From: Roseibium salinum
GTDB taxonomy: Bacteria; Pseudomonadota; Alphaproteobacteria; Rhizobiales; Stappiaceae
Length of the DNA stretch: 64,000 nt
Assembly: GCF_026240905.1 (NCBI RefSeq)
Contig: NZ_JAPEVI010000003.1
Location: forward strand, 3,224,001-3,288,000
Direction: 5' to 3'
Shown: positions 1-8,771 of the stretch, piece by piece
Position numbering within the stretch: the stretch's first letter is position 1
Layout: every line of letters starts with the position of its first letter
Position numbers and translations under genes: made by a program
Notes under the pieces: generated by a model
The model's database searches: none
The model's input: the letters and a program-made list of their open reading frames with translations, nothing else
Told to the model about the DNA's origin: nothing

Positions 1-335
1 GTGGCGATATCATCGTCACCAGTTCCATCGCCGGGATCGTTCCCGTGGTCTGGGAGCCGATCTACACCGCGTCGAAATTCGCGGTGCAGGCCTTCGTTCA
101 TACGGTGCGTCGGCAGGTGGCCGAGCACGGCATTCGCGTCGGCGCCGTCGCGCCGGGACCGGTGGTGACCGCCCTTCTGGACGACTGGCCGACGGCCAAG
201 ATGGAAGAGGCCCTGGCCAATGGCAGCCTGATGCAGCCGCGCGAAGTGGCCGATGCCGTCCTCTTCATGCTAAGCCGCCCGAGAACCGTCACCATCAGAG
301 ACCTTGTCATCCTGCCGCAGAGTGTGGATCTTTAG
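1..335 (+). CDS. SDR family oxidoreductase, C-terminal part (5' end outside window)
   Basis: The reading frame is open from base 3 and ends with TAG at 333-335; the N-terminal Rossmann nucleotide-binding part is cut off by the window edge. Visible are the catalytic-serine strand (TSSIAG, near bases 21-38) and the YTASK motif (near bases 63-77) of classical short-chain dehydrogenases, followed by the APGPV segment that usually closes over the nicotinamide. These proteins oxidise or reduce alcohol/carbonyl groups with NAD(P). The next gene, an FGGY sugar kinase, starts 3 bases downstream on the same strand, so a polyol or sugar dehydrogenase working before a pentulose kinase is a reasonable inference. 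The substrate cannot be read from the sequence. Confidence 0.85.
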   Translation, partial: GDIIVTSSIAGIVPVVWEPIYTASKFAVQAFVHTVRRQVAEHGIRVGAVAPGPVVTALLDDWPTAKMEEALANGSLMQPREVADAVLFMLSRPRTVTIRDLVILPQSVDL

Positions 336-338
336 CGA

Positions 339-1952
339 ATGAAAGACTACCTGATCGGCATCGACGTCGGCACCGGCAGCGCCCGTGCGGGCCTCTTCAG
401 CACGAATGGCCAGCTGGTGGCGTCGGCCAAGCGCGACATCGCCTTGTTCAATCGCGGCCCCAACCTCTACGAACAAGCCTCCGACGATATCTGGCAGGCG
501 GTCTGCGCCTCGGTGCGTGCCGTCATTGCGGACGCAGGCATCAATCCGGCGGCCGTTGCCGGTCTCGGCATGGACGCAACCTGCTCGCTCGTGGTCATCG
601 GCCCGGAAGGCCGGCCGCTGCCGGTCGGCGAGCCGGAGCATCCGGAGCGAAACATCATCGTCTGGATGGACCATCGCGCCATCGACCAGGCGAACCGCAT
701 CAACGCCACCGGCCATGACGTGCTGCGCTATGTCGGCAGCCAGATTTCGCCGGAAATGGAAACGCCGAAACTGCTCTGGCTGAAGGAAAACCGGCCGGAG
801 ATATTCGCCCGCGCAGAGCATTTCTTCGATCTCACCGATTTCCTGACCTGGCGGGCAACCGGCAGCCTCGCTCGCTCGATCTGCACTGTGACCTGCAAAT
901 GGACCTATCTCGGCCACGAGAAGCGGTGGGACGAAAGCTATTTCCGCGCCATCGGCCTTGCTGAACTTGCAAGCGACGATTTCGCCCGGATAGGCGCCGA
1001 TGTCGTGGATGCCGGAACGGCGCTCGGCACCGGCCTGACCCGGGAAGCTGCGGCGGAGCTCGGCCTGATGGCGGAAACCCCGGTTGGCGCCGGCCTGATC
1101 GATGCCCATGCGGGCGGGATCGGCACAGTCGGCTGGCAGGATGAAAAAACCTCTGGGTCCGCGACCAGCCGCATGGCCTATGTCTTCGGAACCTCCGCCT
1201 GCACCATGACGTCGACCGACGCGCCGGCCTTCGTGCCCGGCGTCTGGGGCCCTTACTACTCCGCCATGGTTCCGGGCCTGTGGCTCAACGAGGCCGGCCA
1301 GTCGGCCGCCGGCGCGGCCATCGACCATCTGGTGCGGTTTCATCCCGCCTCCGGCGAAGCAGGCGAATTGGCCGAGGCAGCGGGGGTCAGCCTGACGCAG
1401 TGGCTCTCCGAGCAGGCGGCAACACTGACACCGGAGGGCACGGATGTCGCGCTGTTGGCGGACGGCCTGCATGTCGTGCCGGAATTCCTGGGCAACCGCG
1501 CGCCTTTTGCCGACCCCGAGGCCAAAGCCCTTATCGCCGGTCTCGACCTGGACGGCTCGGTCGATGCGCTTGTCCGGCTCTACGTGGCGGGCATTTGCGG
1601 GCTGGGCTATGGCCTCAGGCAAATCATCGCGGCGCAGCAGGCAAAAGGCATCGAAACCGGCACGGTGGTCGTCAGCGGCGGGGCGGGACAAAGCCCGCTC
1701 GTCCGCCGGCTTCTTGCCGACACGACCGGCCTGACCGTGGCCGCTCCCGCAACCGCTGAGCCGGTTCTTCTGGGCTCGGCAATGCTCGGCGCGGTCGCAG
1801 CCGGTCTCCAACCGAACCTCGAGGCAGCCATGGCCGCCATGTCCGCCGTCGGCGAGACCTACCGGCCCGGCGGCGGCGCGATGGAGGCCTATCACGCCAA
1901 ACGCTTCGAAGGCTTCGAACTGCTGCAGTCCGTTGGCCGCAGGCTGAGGTGA
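339..1952 (+). CDS. FGGY-family carbohydrate kinase (ribulokinase/pentulose-kinase type)
   Basis: A 537-residue cytosolic sugar kinase. The N-terminal actin-like domain starts with GIDVGTGSARAG (residues 7-18, phosphate 1 motif) and contains GLGMDAT and WMDHRA segments typical of the FGGY D-ribulokinase/FGGY pentulose-kinase branch. The C-terminal FGGY domain carries VVSGGAGQSPLVRRL near residue 444, which binds the adenosine of ATP. Family members phosphorylate ribulose, xylulose or related ketoses. It follows an SDR by 3 bases, which suggests polyol oxidised to ketose and then phosphorylated. It is distinct from the xylulokinase at 51601-53052. The start ATG directly follows the preceding stop, consistent with translational coupling. 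The exact sugar is not determinable here. Confidence 0.9.
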   Translation: MKDYLIGIDVGTGSARAGLFSTNGQLVASAKRDIALFNRGPNLYEQASDDIWQAVCASVRAVIADAGINPAAVAGLGMDATCSLVVIGPEGRPLPVGEPEHPERNIIVWMDHRAIDQANRINATGHDVLRYVGSQISPEMETPKLLWLKENRPEIFARAEHFFDLTDFLTWRATGSLARSICTVTCKWTYLGHEKRWDESYFRAIGLAELASDDFARIGADVVDAGTALGTGLTREAAAELGLMAETPVGAGLIDAHAGGIGTVGWQDEKTSGSATSRMAYVFGTSACTMTSTDAPAFVPGVWGPYYSAMVPGLWLNEAGQSAAGAAIDHLVRFHPASGEAGELAEAAGVSLTQWLSEQAATLTPEGTDVALLADGLHVVPEFLGNRAPFADPEAKALIAGLDLDGSVDALVRLYVAGICGLGYGLRQIIAAQQAKGIETGTVVVSGGAGQSPLVRRLLADTTGLTVAAPATAEPVLLGSAMLGAVAAGLQPNLEAAMAAMSAVGETYRPGGGAMEAYHAKRFEGFELLQSVGRRLR

Positions 1953-2129
1953 GCCCCGGCACTCCGGCCGTCAGGCGTAATCCACCAATGCATCGCCCGC
2001 ATCGGCGGACGTCCTGATCGGGCCATTTCGGCCGCATCGATCGGGTCGATGAGCGACGCTCTCTGGTGCGATGGAACTCTCCGCAGGCTCGGCAGTTCGG
2101 AGACGGGGCACGAAATCTGGAGAAGTTTC

Positions 2130-2690
2130 ATGACCAAGATCACGGACGCCAAGATAGTCATCATTGCCACCCACGGATTCGAGCAGTCCGAGCTGGAGGT
2201 GCCGCTGGAGAAACTGCGCGCACAAGGCGCGGAGGTTCATGTGGCCAGTCCCGACGGCAGCCCGATCATAGGCTGGAACAACAAGGACTGGGGCGATTCG
2301 GTCAAGGCAGATCTGAAGATCGAGGACATTGCGGTCAATGATTACATCGCGGTGGTGCTTCCCGGCGGGCAGATCAATCCCGATCTGTTGCGGGTTGACA
2401 AAACGACGGTCGACAAGATCCGGGAGTTTGCCGACAAGGGCAAGATCGTCGCCGCCATCTGCCATGCGCCCTGGCTGCTGATCGAAGCCGGGGTCGCCAA
2501 GGGCCGGGAGATGACCTCCTATCACTCGATCCGGACCGACCTCGCCAATGCCGGCGCCAAGGTGCTCGACAAGGAAGTGGTCAATTCCAACGGCATCATC
2601 ACCAGCCGGAACCCGGATGACCTGGATGCCTTCGTCGCAAAGATCGTCGAGGAAGTGCAGGAGGGCGAGCACCGGCGTAACGCTGCTTGA
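2130..2690 (+). CDS. DJ-1/PfpI family protein (type 1 glutamine amidotransferase-like)
   Basis: A 186-residue protein of the DJ-1/PfpI superfamily. The nucleophile elbow is AICHAPWLL, with the conserved Cys followed by His, and the upstream strand AVVLPGGQINPD supplies the conserved acid region. Known relatives (YhbO, PfpI, DJ-1) act in stress protection, as chaperone/deglycase-like proteins or peptidases; the precise activity is debated for the family. I chose the ATG at 2130 because GGAGAAG lies just upstream and the alignable family start is here; an in-frame extension to 2049 looks non-homologous. It stands alone between the sugar-kinase pair and the convergent creatinase gene. Confidence 0.88.
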   Translation: MTKITDAKIVIIATHGFEQSELEVPLEKLRAQGAEVHVASPDGSPIIGWNNKDWGDSVKADLKIEDIAVNDYIAVVLPGGQINPDLLRVDKTTVDKIREFADKGKIVAAICHAPWLLIEAGVAKGREMTSYHSIRTDLANAGAKVLDKEVVNSNGIITSRNPDDLDAFVAKIVEEVQEGEHRRNAA

Positions 2691-2736
2691 CGGCTGCCGG
2701 ATCACGGCTAGCCACGTCAGCAGTACCCGGCCGACA

Positions 2737-2765
2737 GGGCGCTGCGAATGTGTCGCAGAGCGCCC
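2737..2765. terminator. Candidate hairpin between convergent genes
   Basis: An imperfect inverted repeat: GGGCGCT-GCGA and TCGCAGAGCGCCC pair with a small bulge around a 5-base loop. It lies between the stop of the DJ-1 gene (+) and the stop of creatinase (-), where a shared terminator is expected. No U-tract follows on either strand, so intrinsic termination is uncertain. Confidence 0.35.
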
Positions 2766-2781
2766 GCCCGGCCGGCGGTGA

Positions 2782-4011
2782 CTAGCGTTTCGGCACGATG
2801 TTGTGCTCGGGACCGAAGGGAAACCCGGTGATGTTTTCAGCACCCGTTTCAGTCAGGATCAGGATGTCGTGCTCCCGGTACCCGCCGGCGCCAGCCTCGC
2901 CTTCCGGGATCATGATCATCGGCTCCATCGACACCACCATGCCCGGCTGGAGCACCGTTTCGACATCCTCACGCAGCTCCACCGAAGCCTCCCGGCCGTA
3001 ATAGTGGCTGAGCACCCCGAAGGAATGGCCGTAGCCGAAGCTGCGGTATTTCAGGAGATCGTGGTTGCGGTAGATGTCGTTGAGTTCGGCGGCGATGTCA
3101 CAGCAGCGGGCACCGGGCCTGATCAGCGTCAAGCCTTCCCGGTGGACGCGGCAGTTGATCTCCCACAGGCGCAGGTGCTCGTCCGAAGCATGTTCACAGA
3201 ACAGCGTGCGCTCGAGCGCGGTGTAATAGCCGAAGATCATCGGAAAGCAGTTGAGGCTCAGGATGTCTCCGGCCTCGACCGCCTTGTTGGTGACCGGGTT
3301 GTGTGCGCCGTCGGTGTTGATGCCGGACTGGAACCAGGTCCAGGTGTCCATCAGTTCGACGAAAGGAAAGGATCCGGCGATCTCGCGGATCATGGCGTTG
3401 GTGGAAGCCATCGCCACCTCGTGTTCGCGCACACCGGCCTGGACCGCGTCGAATACCGCGGCTCCACCGATGTCGCAGATGCGCGCGCCCTCGCGGATCA
3501 GGGCATGCTCGGCAGGGCTCTTGATCGAGCGTTGCGCCATCGCGTCGGCGGCGATGTCGACGAATTCGACACCGGGCAGGGCCGCCTCAAGTTGCTTCAG
3601 GAAATCGAGCGGGACGTGGTCGAATTCCAGGCCGATGCGCCTGACGGCCGGATTCGGCATGGCGAGCAGAGTGCGGAGGGCGAAAAAGTAGTTGTCGCGG
3701 CGCCAGTCGGTATAGATCAGCGTGTCGCCATGGCTCCGCCGCCAGGGCTGGCCGCCGTCGATGCCGGCGGCAATGGTCACCGCCTTGTCCTGTGTGACCA
3801 GGAAGCCGTAGCGGCGACCGAAGGAGCAATAGAGAAAGCCGGAGTAGTAGCAGATGTTGTGATAGGACGTGAACAGGCAGGCGTCGATCTGCCGGTTTGC
3901 CATGATCGTCCTCAGCTTCGCCTGGCGGCCCTCCATCTCCTCGGGCGGGAACGGCGAGAAGGCTTTCTCGCCATTGTTCATTTCATAGATGCGGATCATG
4001 TCGTCACTCAT
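2782..4011 (-). CDS. Creatinase (creatine amidinohydrolase), M24 'pita-bread' family
   Basis: A 409-residue protein that by eye matches bacterial creatinases closely (for example the 403-residue Pseudomonas putida enzyme), including SYHNICYYSGFLYCSFGR, the block WTWFQSGINTDGAHNP and GYGHSFG.LSHYYGRE. Creatinase hydrolyses creatine to sarcosine and urea in the cytosol. His237 in the GAHNP block corresponds to the catalytic His232 known from the P. putida enzyme. Glutamates in ALERTLF, SMEPM and YREHD occupy the creatine-binding positions; this branch of the M24 fold works without the metal pair. The start at 4011 has AGGAG eight bases upstream. The gene lies downstream of a polyamine-type ABC importer but behind a strong terminator, so it is probably partly uncoupled from it. 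A general Xaa-Pro peptidase is the less likely alternative. Confidence 0.9.
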   Translation of the reverse strand: MSDDMIRIYEMNNGEKAFSPFPPEEMEGRQAKLRTIMANRQIDACLFTSYHNICYYSGFLYCSFGRRYGFLVTQDKAVTIAAGIDGGQPWRRSHGDTLIYTDWRRDNYFFALRTLLAMPNPAVRRIGLEFDHVPLDFLKQLEAALPGVEFVDIAADAMAQRSIKSPAEHALIREGARICDIGGAAVFDAVQAGVREHEVAMASTNAMIREIAGSFPFVELMDTWTWFQSGINTDGAHNPVTNKAVEAGDILSLNCFPMIFGYYTALERTLFCEHASDEHLRLWEINCRVHREGLTLIRPGARCCDIAAELNDIYRNHDLLKYRSFGYGHSFGVLSHYYGREASVELREDVETVLQPGMVVSMEPMIMIPEGEAGAGGYREHDILILTETGAENITGFPFGPEHNIVPKR

Positions 4012-4066
4012 TGGAAGGTCTCCTTTCCCAGTCCTGTCTTGTTGCGTTTCCAGTCCTCAGGCCTTG

Positions 4067-4107
4067 AAACAAAAAAAGCGGGCCGGCTTCGTGGGAAGCC
4101 GGCCCGC
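4067..4107 (-). terminator. Strong intrinsic terminator after the ABC importer operon
   Basis: A perfect 13-bp stem (GCGGGCCGGCTTC at 4078-4090 with GAAGCCGGCCCGC at 4095-4107, loop GTGG) is followed on the minus strand by an unbroken T7 tract (4077-4071). It sits between the second permease (stop at 4229) and the creatinase start (4011), so most transcripts of the importer should end here. Confidence 0.85.
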
Positions 4108-4228
4108 CAGGCCCGTATTCGAAATGTTTTGCCGTCGGGAAAGTCTCTTGATCTTTCCGCCCGGTGACTGGCGTTCCGCCACCGGCTCGTCTGGAGCACA
4201 GCGGGACCGGCACCGGCCCCTTGGTCGG

Positions 4229-5083
4229 TCAGCCTGGTGACAACCCCCTCAGGCGTTCGGAGCGGCGGCGCAGCATCTCCAGGACGGTCAGGAGGACGAT
4301 CGAGATGGCGACCATCAGCGAGGCGACCGCCAGGATGGTGGGCGAAATCTGCTCGCGCAGGCCGGTAAACATCTGCCATGGCAGGGTTTTCTGGCTGGCG
4401 GAGCCGAGGAACAGCACAACCACCACTTCATCGAAAGAGGTGATGAAGGCGAACAGGGCGCCCGACACGACGCCGGGAATGATCAGCGGCATCTGCACCT
4501 TGAAGAAGGTGGTCACCGAGTTGGCCCCCAGGCTTGCGGATGCCCTCACCAGAGACCGGTCGAACCCGACAAGCGTGGCGGTGACGGTGATGATCACGAA
4601 GGGCGTGCCGAGCGCGGCGTGCGCGAGCACGACCCCCCAGTAGGTGCCCTGCAGACCGATGCGCGAATAGAAGAAATACATGCCGGCGGCCGAAATGATC
4701 AGCGGCACGATCATCGGTGAGATCAGCACAGCCATGATGGCCGGCTTGTAGGGAACATGGGACTGCGACAGGCCGATGGCCGCCAGGGTGCCGAACGATG
4801 TTGCCAGCAACGTCGCGACGGGGGCGATCATCACCGAGTTGGTCAGCGCCTGCTGCCAGTCCGGATTGGTGAAGAAGTCGTAGTAATGCTTGAACGAGTA
4901 GCCGGCAGGATCCAGCGCCAGCATTGCCTTGGTGAAGGTGAAGAAATTCTCCGCGTTGAAGCTGAGCGGCAGGATCACCATGATCGGAAAGATCAGAAAG
5001 AAGAAGATCAGCCCGCAGATCAAGCGGAAGGTGTAGTGCCATGTCCGCTGGAGAGGGGACGCATAAGGAGGAAGTGCACTCAT
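4229..5083 (-). CDS. ABC transporter permease, PotC-like (polyamine/spermidine-putrescine family)
   Basis: A 284-residue inner-membrane permease with about six hydrophobic segments, beginning with the LICGLIFFFLIFPIMVILPLSF helix. The cytoplasmic coupling (EAA) loop reads VRASASLGANSVTTFFKVQMPLI, which docks on the ATPase. Family members form a heterodimer with a PotB-type permease and import polyamines or other small cationic or zwitterionic compounds. The start at 5083 has AGGA nine bases upstream; a longer reading to 5140 overlaps the neighbouring permease gene and looks unlikely. It lies 10 bases after the first permease and is the last gene of the ATPase - binding protein - permease - permease operon. 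The substrate could be creatine, given the downstream creatinase, but this is inferred from context only. Confidence 0.88.
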   Translation of the reverse strand: MSALPPYASPLQRTWHYTFRLICGLIFFFLIFPIMVILPLSFNAENFFTFTKAMLALDPAGYSFKHYYDFFTNPDWQQALTNSVMIAPVATLLATSFGTLAAIGLSQSHVPYKPAIMAVLISPMIVPLIISAAGMYFFYSRIGLQGTYWGVVLAHAALGTPFVIITVTATLVGFDRSLVRASASLGANSVTTFFKVQMPLIIPGVVSGALFAFITSFDEVVVVLFLGSASQKTLPWQMFTGLREQISPTILAVASLMVAISIVLLTVLEMLRRRSERLRGLSPG

Positions 5084-5093
5084 GTTCGCCGTC

Positions 5094-6362
5094 CTATCCG
5101 AGTTTGACGTTGTCGATGCCCACGATCCGGTCGTAGACAATGAACAGAACCATGACTGCCACCAGGAGCAGCGTGCCGAGGGCAGCCGCCAGGCCCCAGT
5201 TCAGCGAGGACGAAATGTGATAGGCGATCCGGTTGGAGATGAAGATGCCCGACGTGCCGCCGACCAGTTCCGGCGTGATGTAGTAGCCGATGGACAGAAT
5301 GAACACGAGCACGGCGCCCGCCCCGATACCCGGTACCGACTGCGGGAAATAGACCCGCCAGAACGCCGTCCAGTCGTTGGCGCCCAGGCTCTTGGCCGCC
5401 CGCACATAGGACGGTGAGATGGTCTTCATGACCGAATAGAGCGGCAGGATCATGAATGGCAGCAGGATGTGCGTCATCGCAATGATGGTGCCGGTCTGGT
5501 TGTTGATCATCACCAGACGGTTGAGATTGTCGACCACTCCTATCCAGACCAGGAAGTCGTTGATCACCCCCTGCTGCTGCAGCAGCACTTTCCAGGCGGA
5601 TGTGCGCACAAGCAGGCTGGTCCAGAACGGCAGCAGCACCAGGATCATCAAGAGGTTGGACGAGCGCAGCGGCAGGGCCGAAAGCAGGTAGGCAACCGGA
5701 TAGCCGAGCAGCAGGCACGACACGGTGATCACGCTCGACAGGTAGAGGGTTCGGCCGAACAGATACAGGTAGATCCGCTCGTTTTCAGGTTTCAGCTCGA
5801 CGCCTTCGGCGGTTCGCTCCGCGTCAAAGGCATTGAGGAAATATCCGGCAGTGTAGTCGGATGAGAACTGCTTGATCACCCGCCAGGTCTCGACTGTCCC
5901 CCAGTCGTCGTCCACCTCGATGAACTGTTCCTTGAAGGGAACGGCCGGATCCATATCGTCCACCCGACGGCCGGACTTGCGGAACAGGCTGGAGATTCCG
6001 CCTTCCTCGTAGTTCAGGCGGGAGCCGAGGCGGGTGTGGGTCTTTTGCTCCACCGCGATCAGCATATCCTCATAGAAGGCCGCATAGACCGCTTCACCGG
6101 GGGCCTGCCCTGTTGCCGGGTCCCATTCCTCAAGCGCCACAACCGTCCTGGGCAGCGTCTCCGGGACAATGTTGTTTTCGACCGAACGGAACAGCATGTC
6201 CCCAATGGGTGCGATGAAGGTGATCAACACGAAGATCAGCAAGGGCGCGATGAGGGCGAGGGCGCGCAGCTTTTCGCGGCGCAGCGCCGTGGCAAGGGCC
6301 GCCTTCAGCGGTCTGCCGTCTTGCGTTGTCAGAAGAACCTGGCCAGCAGGAATGTCGCTCAT
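5094..6362 (-). CDS. ABC transporter permease, PotB-like with long periplasmic insertion
   Basis: A 422-residue permease. After a first membrane helix (LALIAPLLIFVLITFIAPIGDML) comes a hydrophilic stretch of roughly 140 residues before the second helix, so it is much longer than the roughly 290 residues usual for PotB. Such insertions are known in an alphaproteobacterial branch of this family and probably face the periplasm near the binding protein. The EAA-type loop VRAAKSLGANDWTAFWRVYFP is clear. The start at 6362 (MSDIPAG) is ATG; the ribosome site is weak and the leader contains two hairpins. It partners the PotC-like permease 10 bases downstream. Confidence 0.88.
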   Translation of the reverse strand: MSDIPAGQVLLTTQDGRPLKAALATALRREKLRALALIAPLLIFVLITFIAPIGDMLFRSVENNIVPETLPRTVVALEEWDPATGQAPGEAVYAAFYEDMLIAVEQKTHTRLGSRLNYEEGGISSLFRKSGRRVDDMDPAVPFKEQFIEVDDDWGTVETWRVIKQFSSDYTAGYFLNAFDAERTAEGVELKPENERIYLYLFGRTLYLSSVITVSCLLLGYPVAYLLSALPLRSSNLLMILVLLPFWTSLLVRTSAWKVLLQQQGVINDFLVWIGVVDNLNRLVMINNQTGTIIAMTHILLPFMILPLYSVMKTISPSYVRAAKSLGANDWTAFWRVYFPQSVPGIGAGAVLVFILSIGYYITPELVGGTSGIFISNRIAYHISSSLNWGLAAALGTLLLVAVMVLFIVYDRIVGIDNVKLG

Positions 6363-6392
6363 GAACAATCATCCGGAAATCAGATTGAAGGT

Positions 6393-6447
6393 TCCGGGTG
6401 AGGTATTTCCCCACCCGGACCGGACCTGGAGCAATTCATGCTCCAGG
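6393..6447 (-). promoter_or_regulatory. Two intercistronic hairpins between binding protein and permease genes
   Basis: Hairpin 1: TCCGGGTG (6393-6400) pairs with CACCCGGA (6412-6419). Hairpin 2: CCTGGAGCA (6425-6433) pairs with TGCTCCAGG (6439-6447), loop ATTCA. They follow the binding-protein stop (6491) in transcript order and precede the permease start. In many importers such stems protect the binding-protein message from 3' decay and reduce permease expression; that role is inference here. Confidence 0.6.
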
Positions 6448-6490
6448 ATCACTTTTCCCGCTTTGAAGAAGCAGGAGACGCTTTCCAGGA

Positions 6491-7592
6491 TTACTGGGCC
6501 AGCCAGGCCTGGAACTTGGCGTCGATGTCGTCGCGGTAATCCGCCCACCACTCGTAGTTATAGAGGAAGGTGTTCTTGGCGTTTTCCGGATCGGTCGGCA
6601 TGTGCGGCGCCATCTCGATGCCGAGGTCGGCGTGCTGGCCGACCAGCGGCGCCGACGACTTGCGGGCCGGGCCGTAGGAGATGTATTTCGCCTGGTCCGC
6701 AAGACGCTGGGTGTCGGTGGCGAACATCACGAAGTCCTTCACCATCGCTAGGCGGTCTTCCGGAAGACCTGCCGGAATGATCCAGCCGTCGATGTCGAAC
6801 ACCTGGGCGTCCCACAGCATCTTGACCGGCTGGTCCTGCTCTTCGATCACCGAGAACAGACGGCCGTTATAGGTGGAGCCGATCACGACTTCCTTGTCGG
6901 CCAGCAGCTGCGGGGTTTCCGCACCGGCCGACCACCAGATAACGCTGTCCTTGATGGTGTCGAGCTTCTTGAACGCGCGCTGCTGGCCTTCTTCGGTTTC
7001 CAGAACGCTGTAGACGTCTTCCTTCGGCACGCCGTCGCAGAGCAGCGCCCATTCCATGTTGTTGATCGGGCGCTTTTCCAGCGAGCGCTTGCCCGGGAAG
7101 GTTTCCAGGTCGAACACGTCACAGATGTCGTCCGGCTCCTTGCCGTCCCACTCCGCAACGTCGCTGCGGTAGCCGAAGGTGGTGGAGTAGACGATCTGCG
7201 GAATGAAGCACTCGGAGACGAGAAGTTCGCCGAAATCCTCGGAAGCCGGTGTGCCGTCCGGAGCGTCTGCAAGCATGGTATCGGGATCGATTTCCATGGC
7301 GAGACCTTCGTCGCACAGACGGATCGCGTCGGAGGCAACGACGTCAACCAGATCCCACGTGATGTTGCCGGCTTCGTTCATCGCACGCAGCTTGGCAACC
7401 GCTTCGTTGGAAGATCTCGTCCCAGATCACGTTGATGTCCGGGTTCTTTTCCATGTAGGGATCGGCATAGGCATTCTTCTGGGAAGCCTGATAGGCCCCG
7501 CCCCAGGAGACGATGGTCATGTCTTTTGCGAGCGCCGCGCTGCTGGCAAATGCCAGTGCGGTGCCTGCAAGAATTACAGTCTTGAGCTTCAT
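6491..7592 (-). pseudogene. ABC transporter substrate-binding protein, PotD-like, with a single-base frameshift
   Basis: The protein starts at 7592 with a clear signal peptide (MKLKTVILAGTALAFASSAALA, cleavage after ALA) and the mature start KDMTIVSWGGAYQ typical of polyamine-type binding proteins. The reading is interrupted after NVIWDE: the frame then runs to a stop within about 18 codons, while the rest of the protein (SNEAVAKLRAMNEAGNITWD to AWLAQ) continues in another frame to 6491. Removing one T at about 7415, inside the hexamer AGATCT at 7412-7417, restores WDESSNEAVAKLRAMNEAG and a normal-length protein of about 366 residues. Either the base is a sequencing error or the importer is inactivated. 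A good ribosome site (GGGAG) precedes the start. The restored protein would be the periplasmic receptor of this importer, possibly for creatine. Confidence 0.85.
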
Positions 7593-7647
7593 TGAGCTAG
7601 CTCCCTCTTGTTAGGATTATAACGGATACATGTCCGTTGCAGTCGCT

Positions 7648-7668
7648 GGCGGCCGTTGACCGGCCGCC
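7648..7668 (-). promoter_or_regulatory. Hairpin between ATPase and binding-protein genes
   Basis: A perfect 8-bp stem, GGCGGCCG and CGGCCGCC with loop TTGAC, follows the ATPase stop at 7677 on the minus strand. There is no T-tract after it. A second short inverted repeat (AACGGA-TACATG-TCCGTT) lies at about 7621-7638. They probably affect message processing or partial termination between the ATPase and the highly expressed binding protein. Confidence 0.5.
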
Positions 7669-7676
7669 GGGCGCAT

Positions 7677-8771
7677 TTAGACAACCACGTCGAGCGCTTT
7701 GCAGTCGTTGAGAGCCCAGCCCACACGGACCGTCTCCCCGACATTCAGTTTGCGCTTCTCTCCGCGGTTGCGAACTTTGACGATGAACTCATCATTGCCG
7801 GCCACATTCATGCGGACGCGGATATGGTCGCCGAGATAGATCAGCTCTTCAATCCGGCCGTTGACCAGGTTGTCCATTTCGTCGTTGGTGTCGAACTCGA
7901 CCCGTTCGGGCCGCAGCGACAGGGTGGTCATGTCGCCGATTGACGATACGTTGACCTTGTCCGCCTTCAGCCTGGAGCCGTCGCCAAGCTCGACAAGGCA
8001 CTGGCTGCCGTTGACTTCGACGACCTTGCCGTTGAGCTTGTTGTTTTCGCCGATGAACTGGGCGACGAACGAGTTCTGCGGATCTTCATAAAGATCATCC
8101 GGCGTCGACAGCTGCTGGATCACGCCGTCGTTGAACACGGCCACCCGGTCCGACATCGTCAGCGCCTCGGTCTGGTCATGGGTCACATAGACCACCGTGA
8201 CACCGAGATTCTCGTGAATGTGCTTGATTTCATACTGCATCTGCTCGCGCAGCTGCTTGTCGAGCGCGCCGAGCGGCTCATCCATCAGCACCAGTTCCGG
8301 GTCGAAAACAAGGGCGCGGGCCACTGCCACGCGCTGCTGCTGCCCGCCGGACAGCTGCGCCGGACGGCGATTGCCGAAATTGCCGAGCTCGACCATCTCG
8401 AGCGCGCGCTTGACCTTCTCCTGCTGCTCCGCCTTGCCGACGCCGCGGACCTGAAGCGGAAAAGCCAGGTTTTCCGAAACCGTCATATGCGGGAAAAGCG
8501 CGTAGTTCTGGAACACCATGCCAATGCCGCGCTTGTGGGGCGGGACATTGTTGATCGGCCGGTCGTTGAGATAGATCTCACCGTGCGTTGCCGGCTCGAA
8601 GCCTGCAAGCATCATCAGGCAGGTGGTTTTTCCGGACCCGGAAGGTCCAAGCATGGTCAGAAATTCGCCAGGTGGGATATCGAGATTGAGGTTTTTTACG
8701 ACAAGGGTTTCCCCGTCATAGCTCTTTTGAACGCCGTCATACTTAACAGCAGCGCCCCGTGTGTTCGCCAT
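7677..8771 (-). CDS. ABC transporter ATP-binding protein, PotA-like
   Basis: A 364-residue ATPase. It has a Walker A motif GPSGSGKTT, Q-loop FQNYALFPHMT, signature LSGGQQQR, Walker B LVLMDEPLGALD and the switch His in YVTHDQTEA, followed by a C-terminal TOBE/OB domain (about residues 240-364) as in MalK/PotA-type ATPases. It energises import by the two permeases encoded downstream. I chose the ATG at 8771 (MANTRGAAVKYDG), which has GGGGAAAA directly upstream; a reading back to 8846 has no family similarity. It is the first gene of the minus-strand importer operon and is divergent from the HTH regulator at 9178. Confidence 0.92.
   Translation of the reverse strand: MANTRGAAVKYDGVQKSYDGETLVVKNLNLDIPPGEFLTMLGPSGSGKTTCLMMLAGFEPATHGEIYLNDRPINNVPPHKRGIGMVFQNYALFPHMTVSENLAFPLQVRGVGKAEQQEKVKRALEMVELGNFGNRRPAQLSGGQQQRVAVARALVFDPELVLMDEPLGALDKQLREQMQYEIKHIHENLGVTVVYVTHDQTEALTMSDRVAVFNDGVIQQLSTPDDLYEDPQNSFVAQFIGENNKLNGKVVEVNGSQCLVELGDGSRLKADKVNVSSIGDMTTLSLRPERVEFDTNDEMDNLVNGRIEELIYLGDHIRVRMNVAGNDEFIVKVRNRGEKRKLNVGETVRVGWALNDCKALDVVV

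Noticed and set aside
270..1895. Long antisense reading frame opposite the FGGY kinase (and similar ones at 2803-4167, 11684-13054, 57692-59479, 61832-63481)
   Set aside because: High GC makes antisense frames open; the translations are Arg/Gly/His-rich and without recognisable motifs, while the opposite strand encodes clear enzymes.
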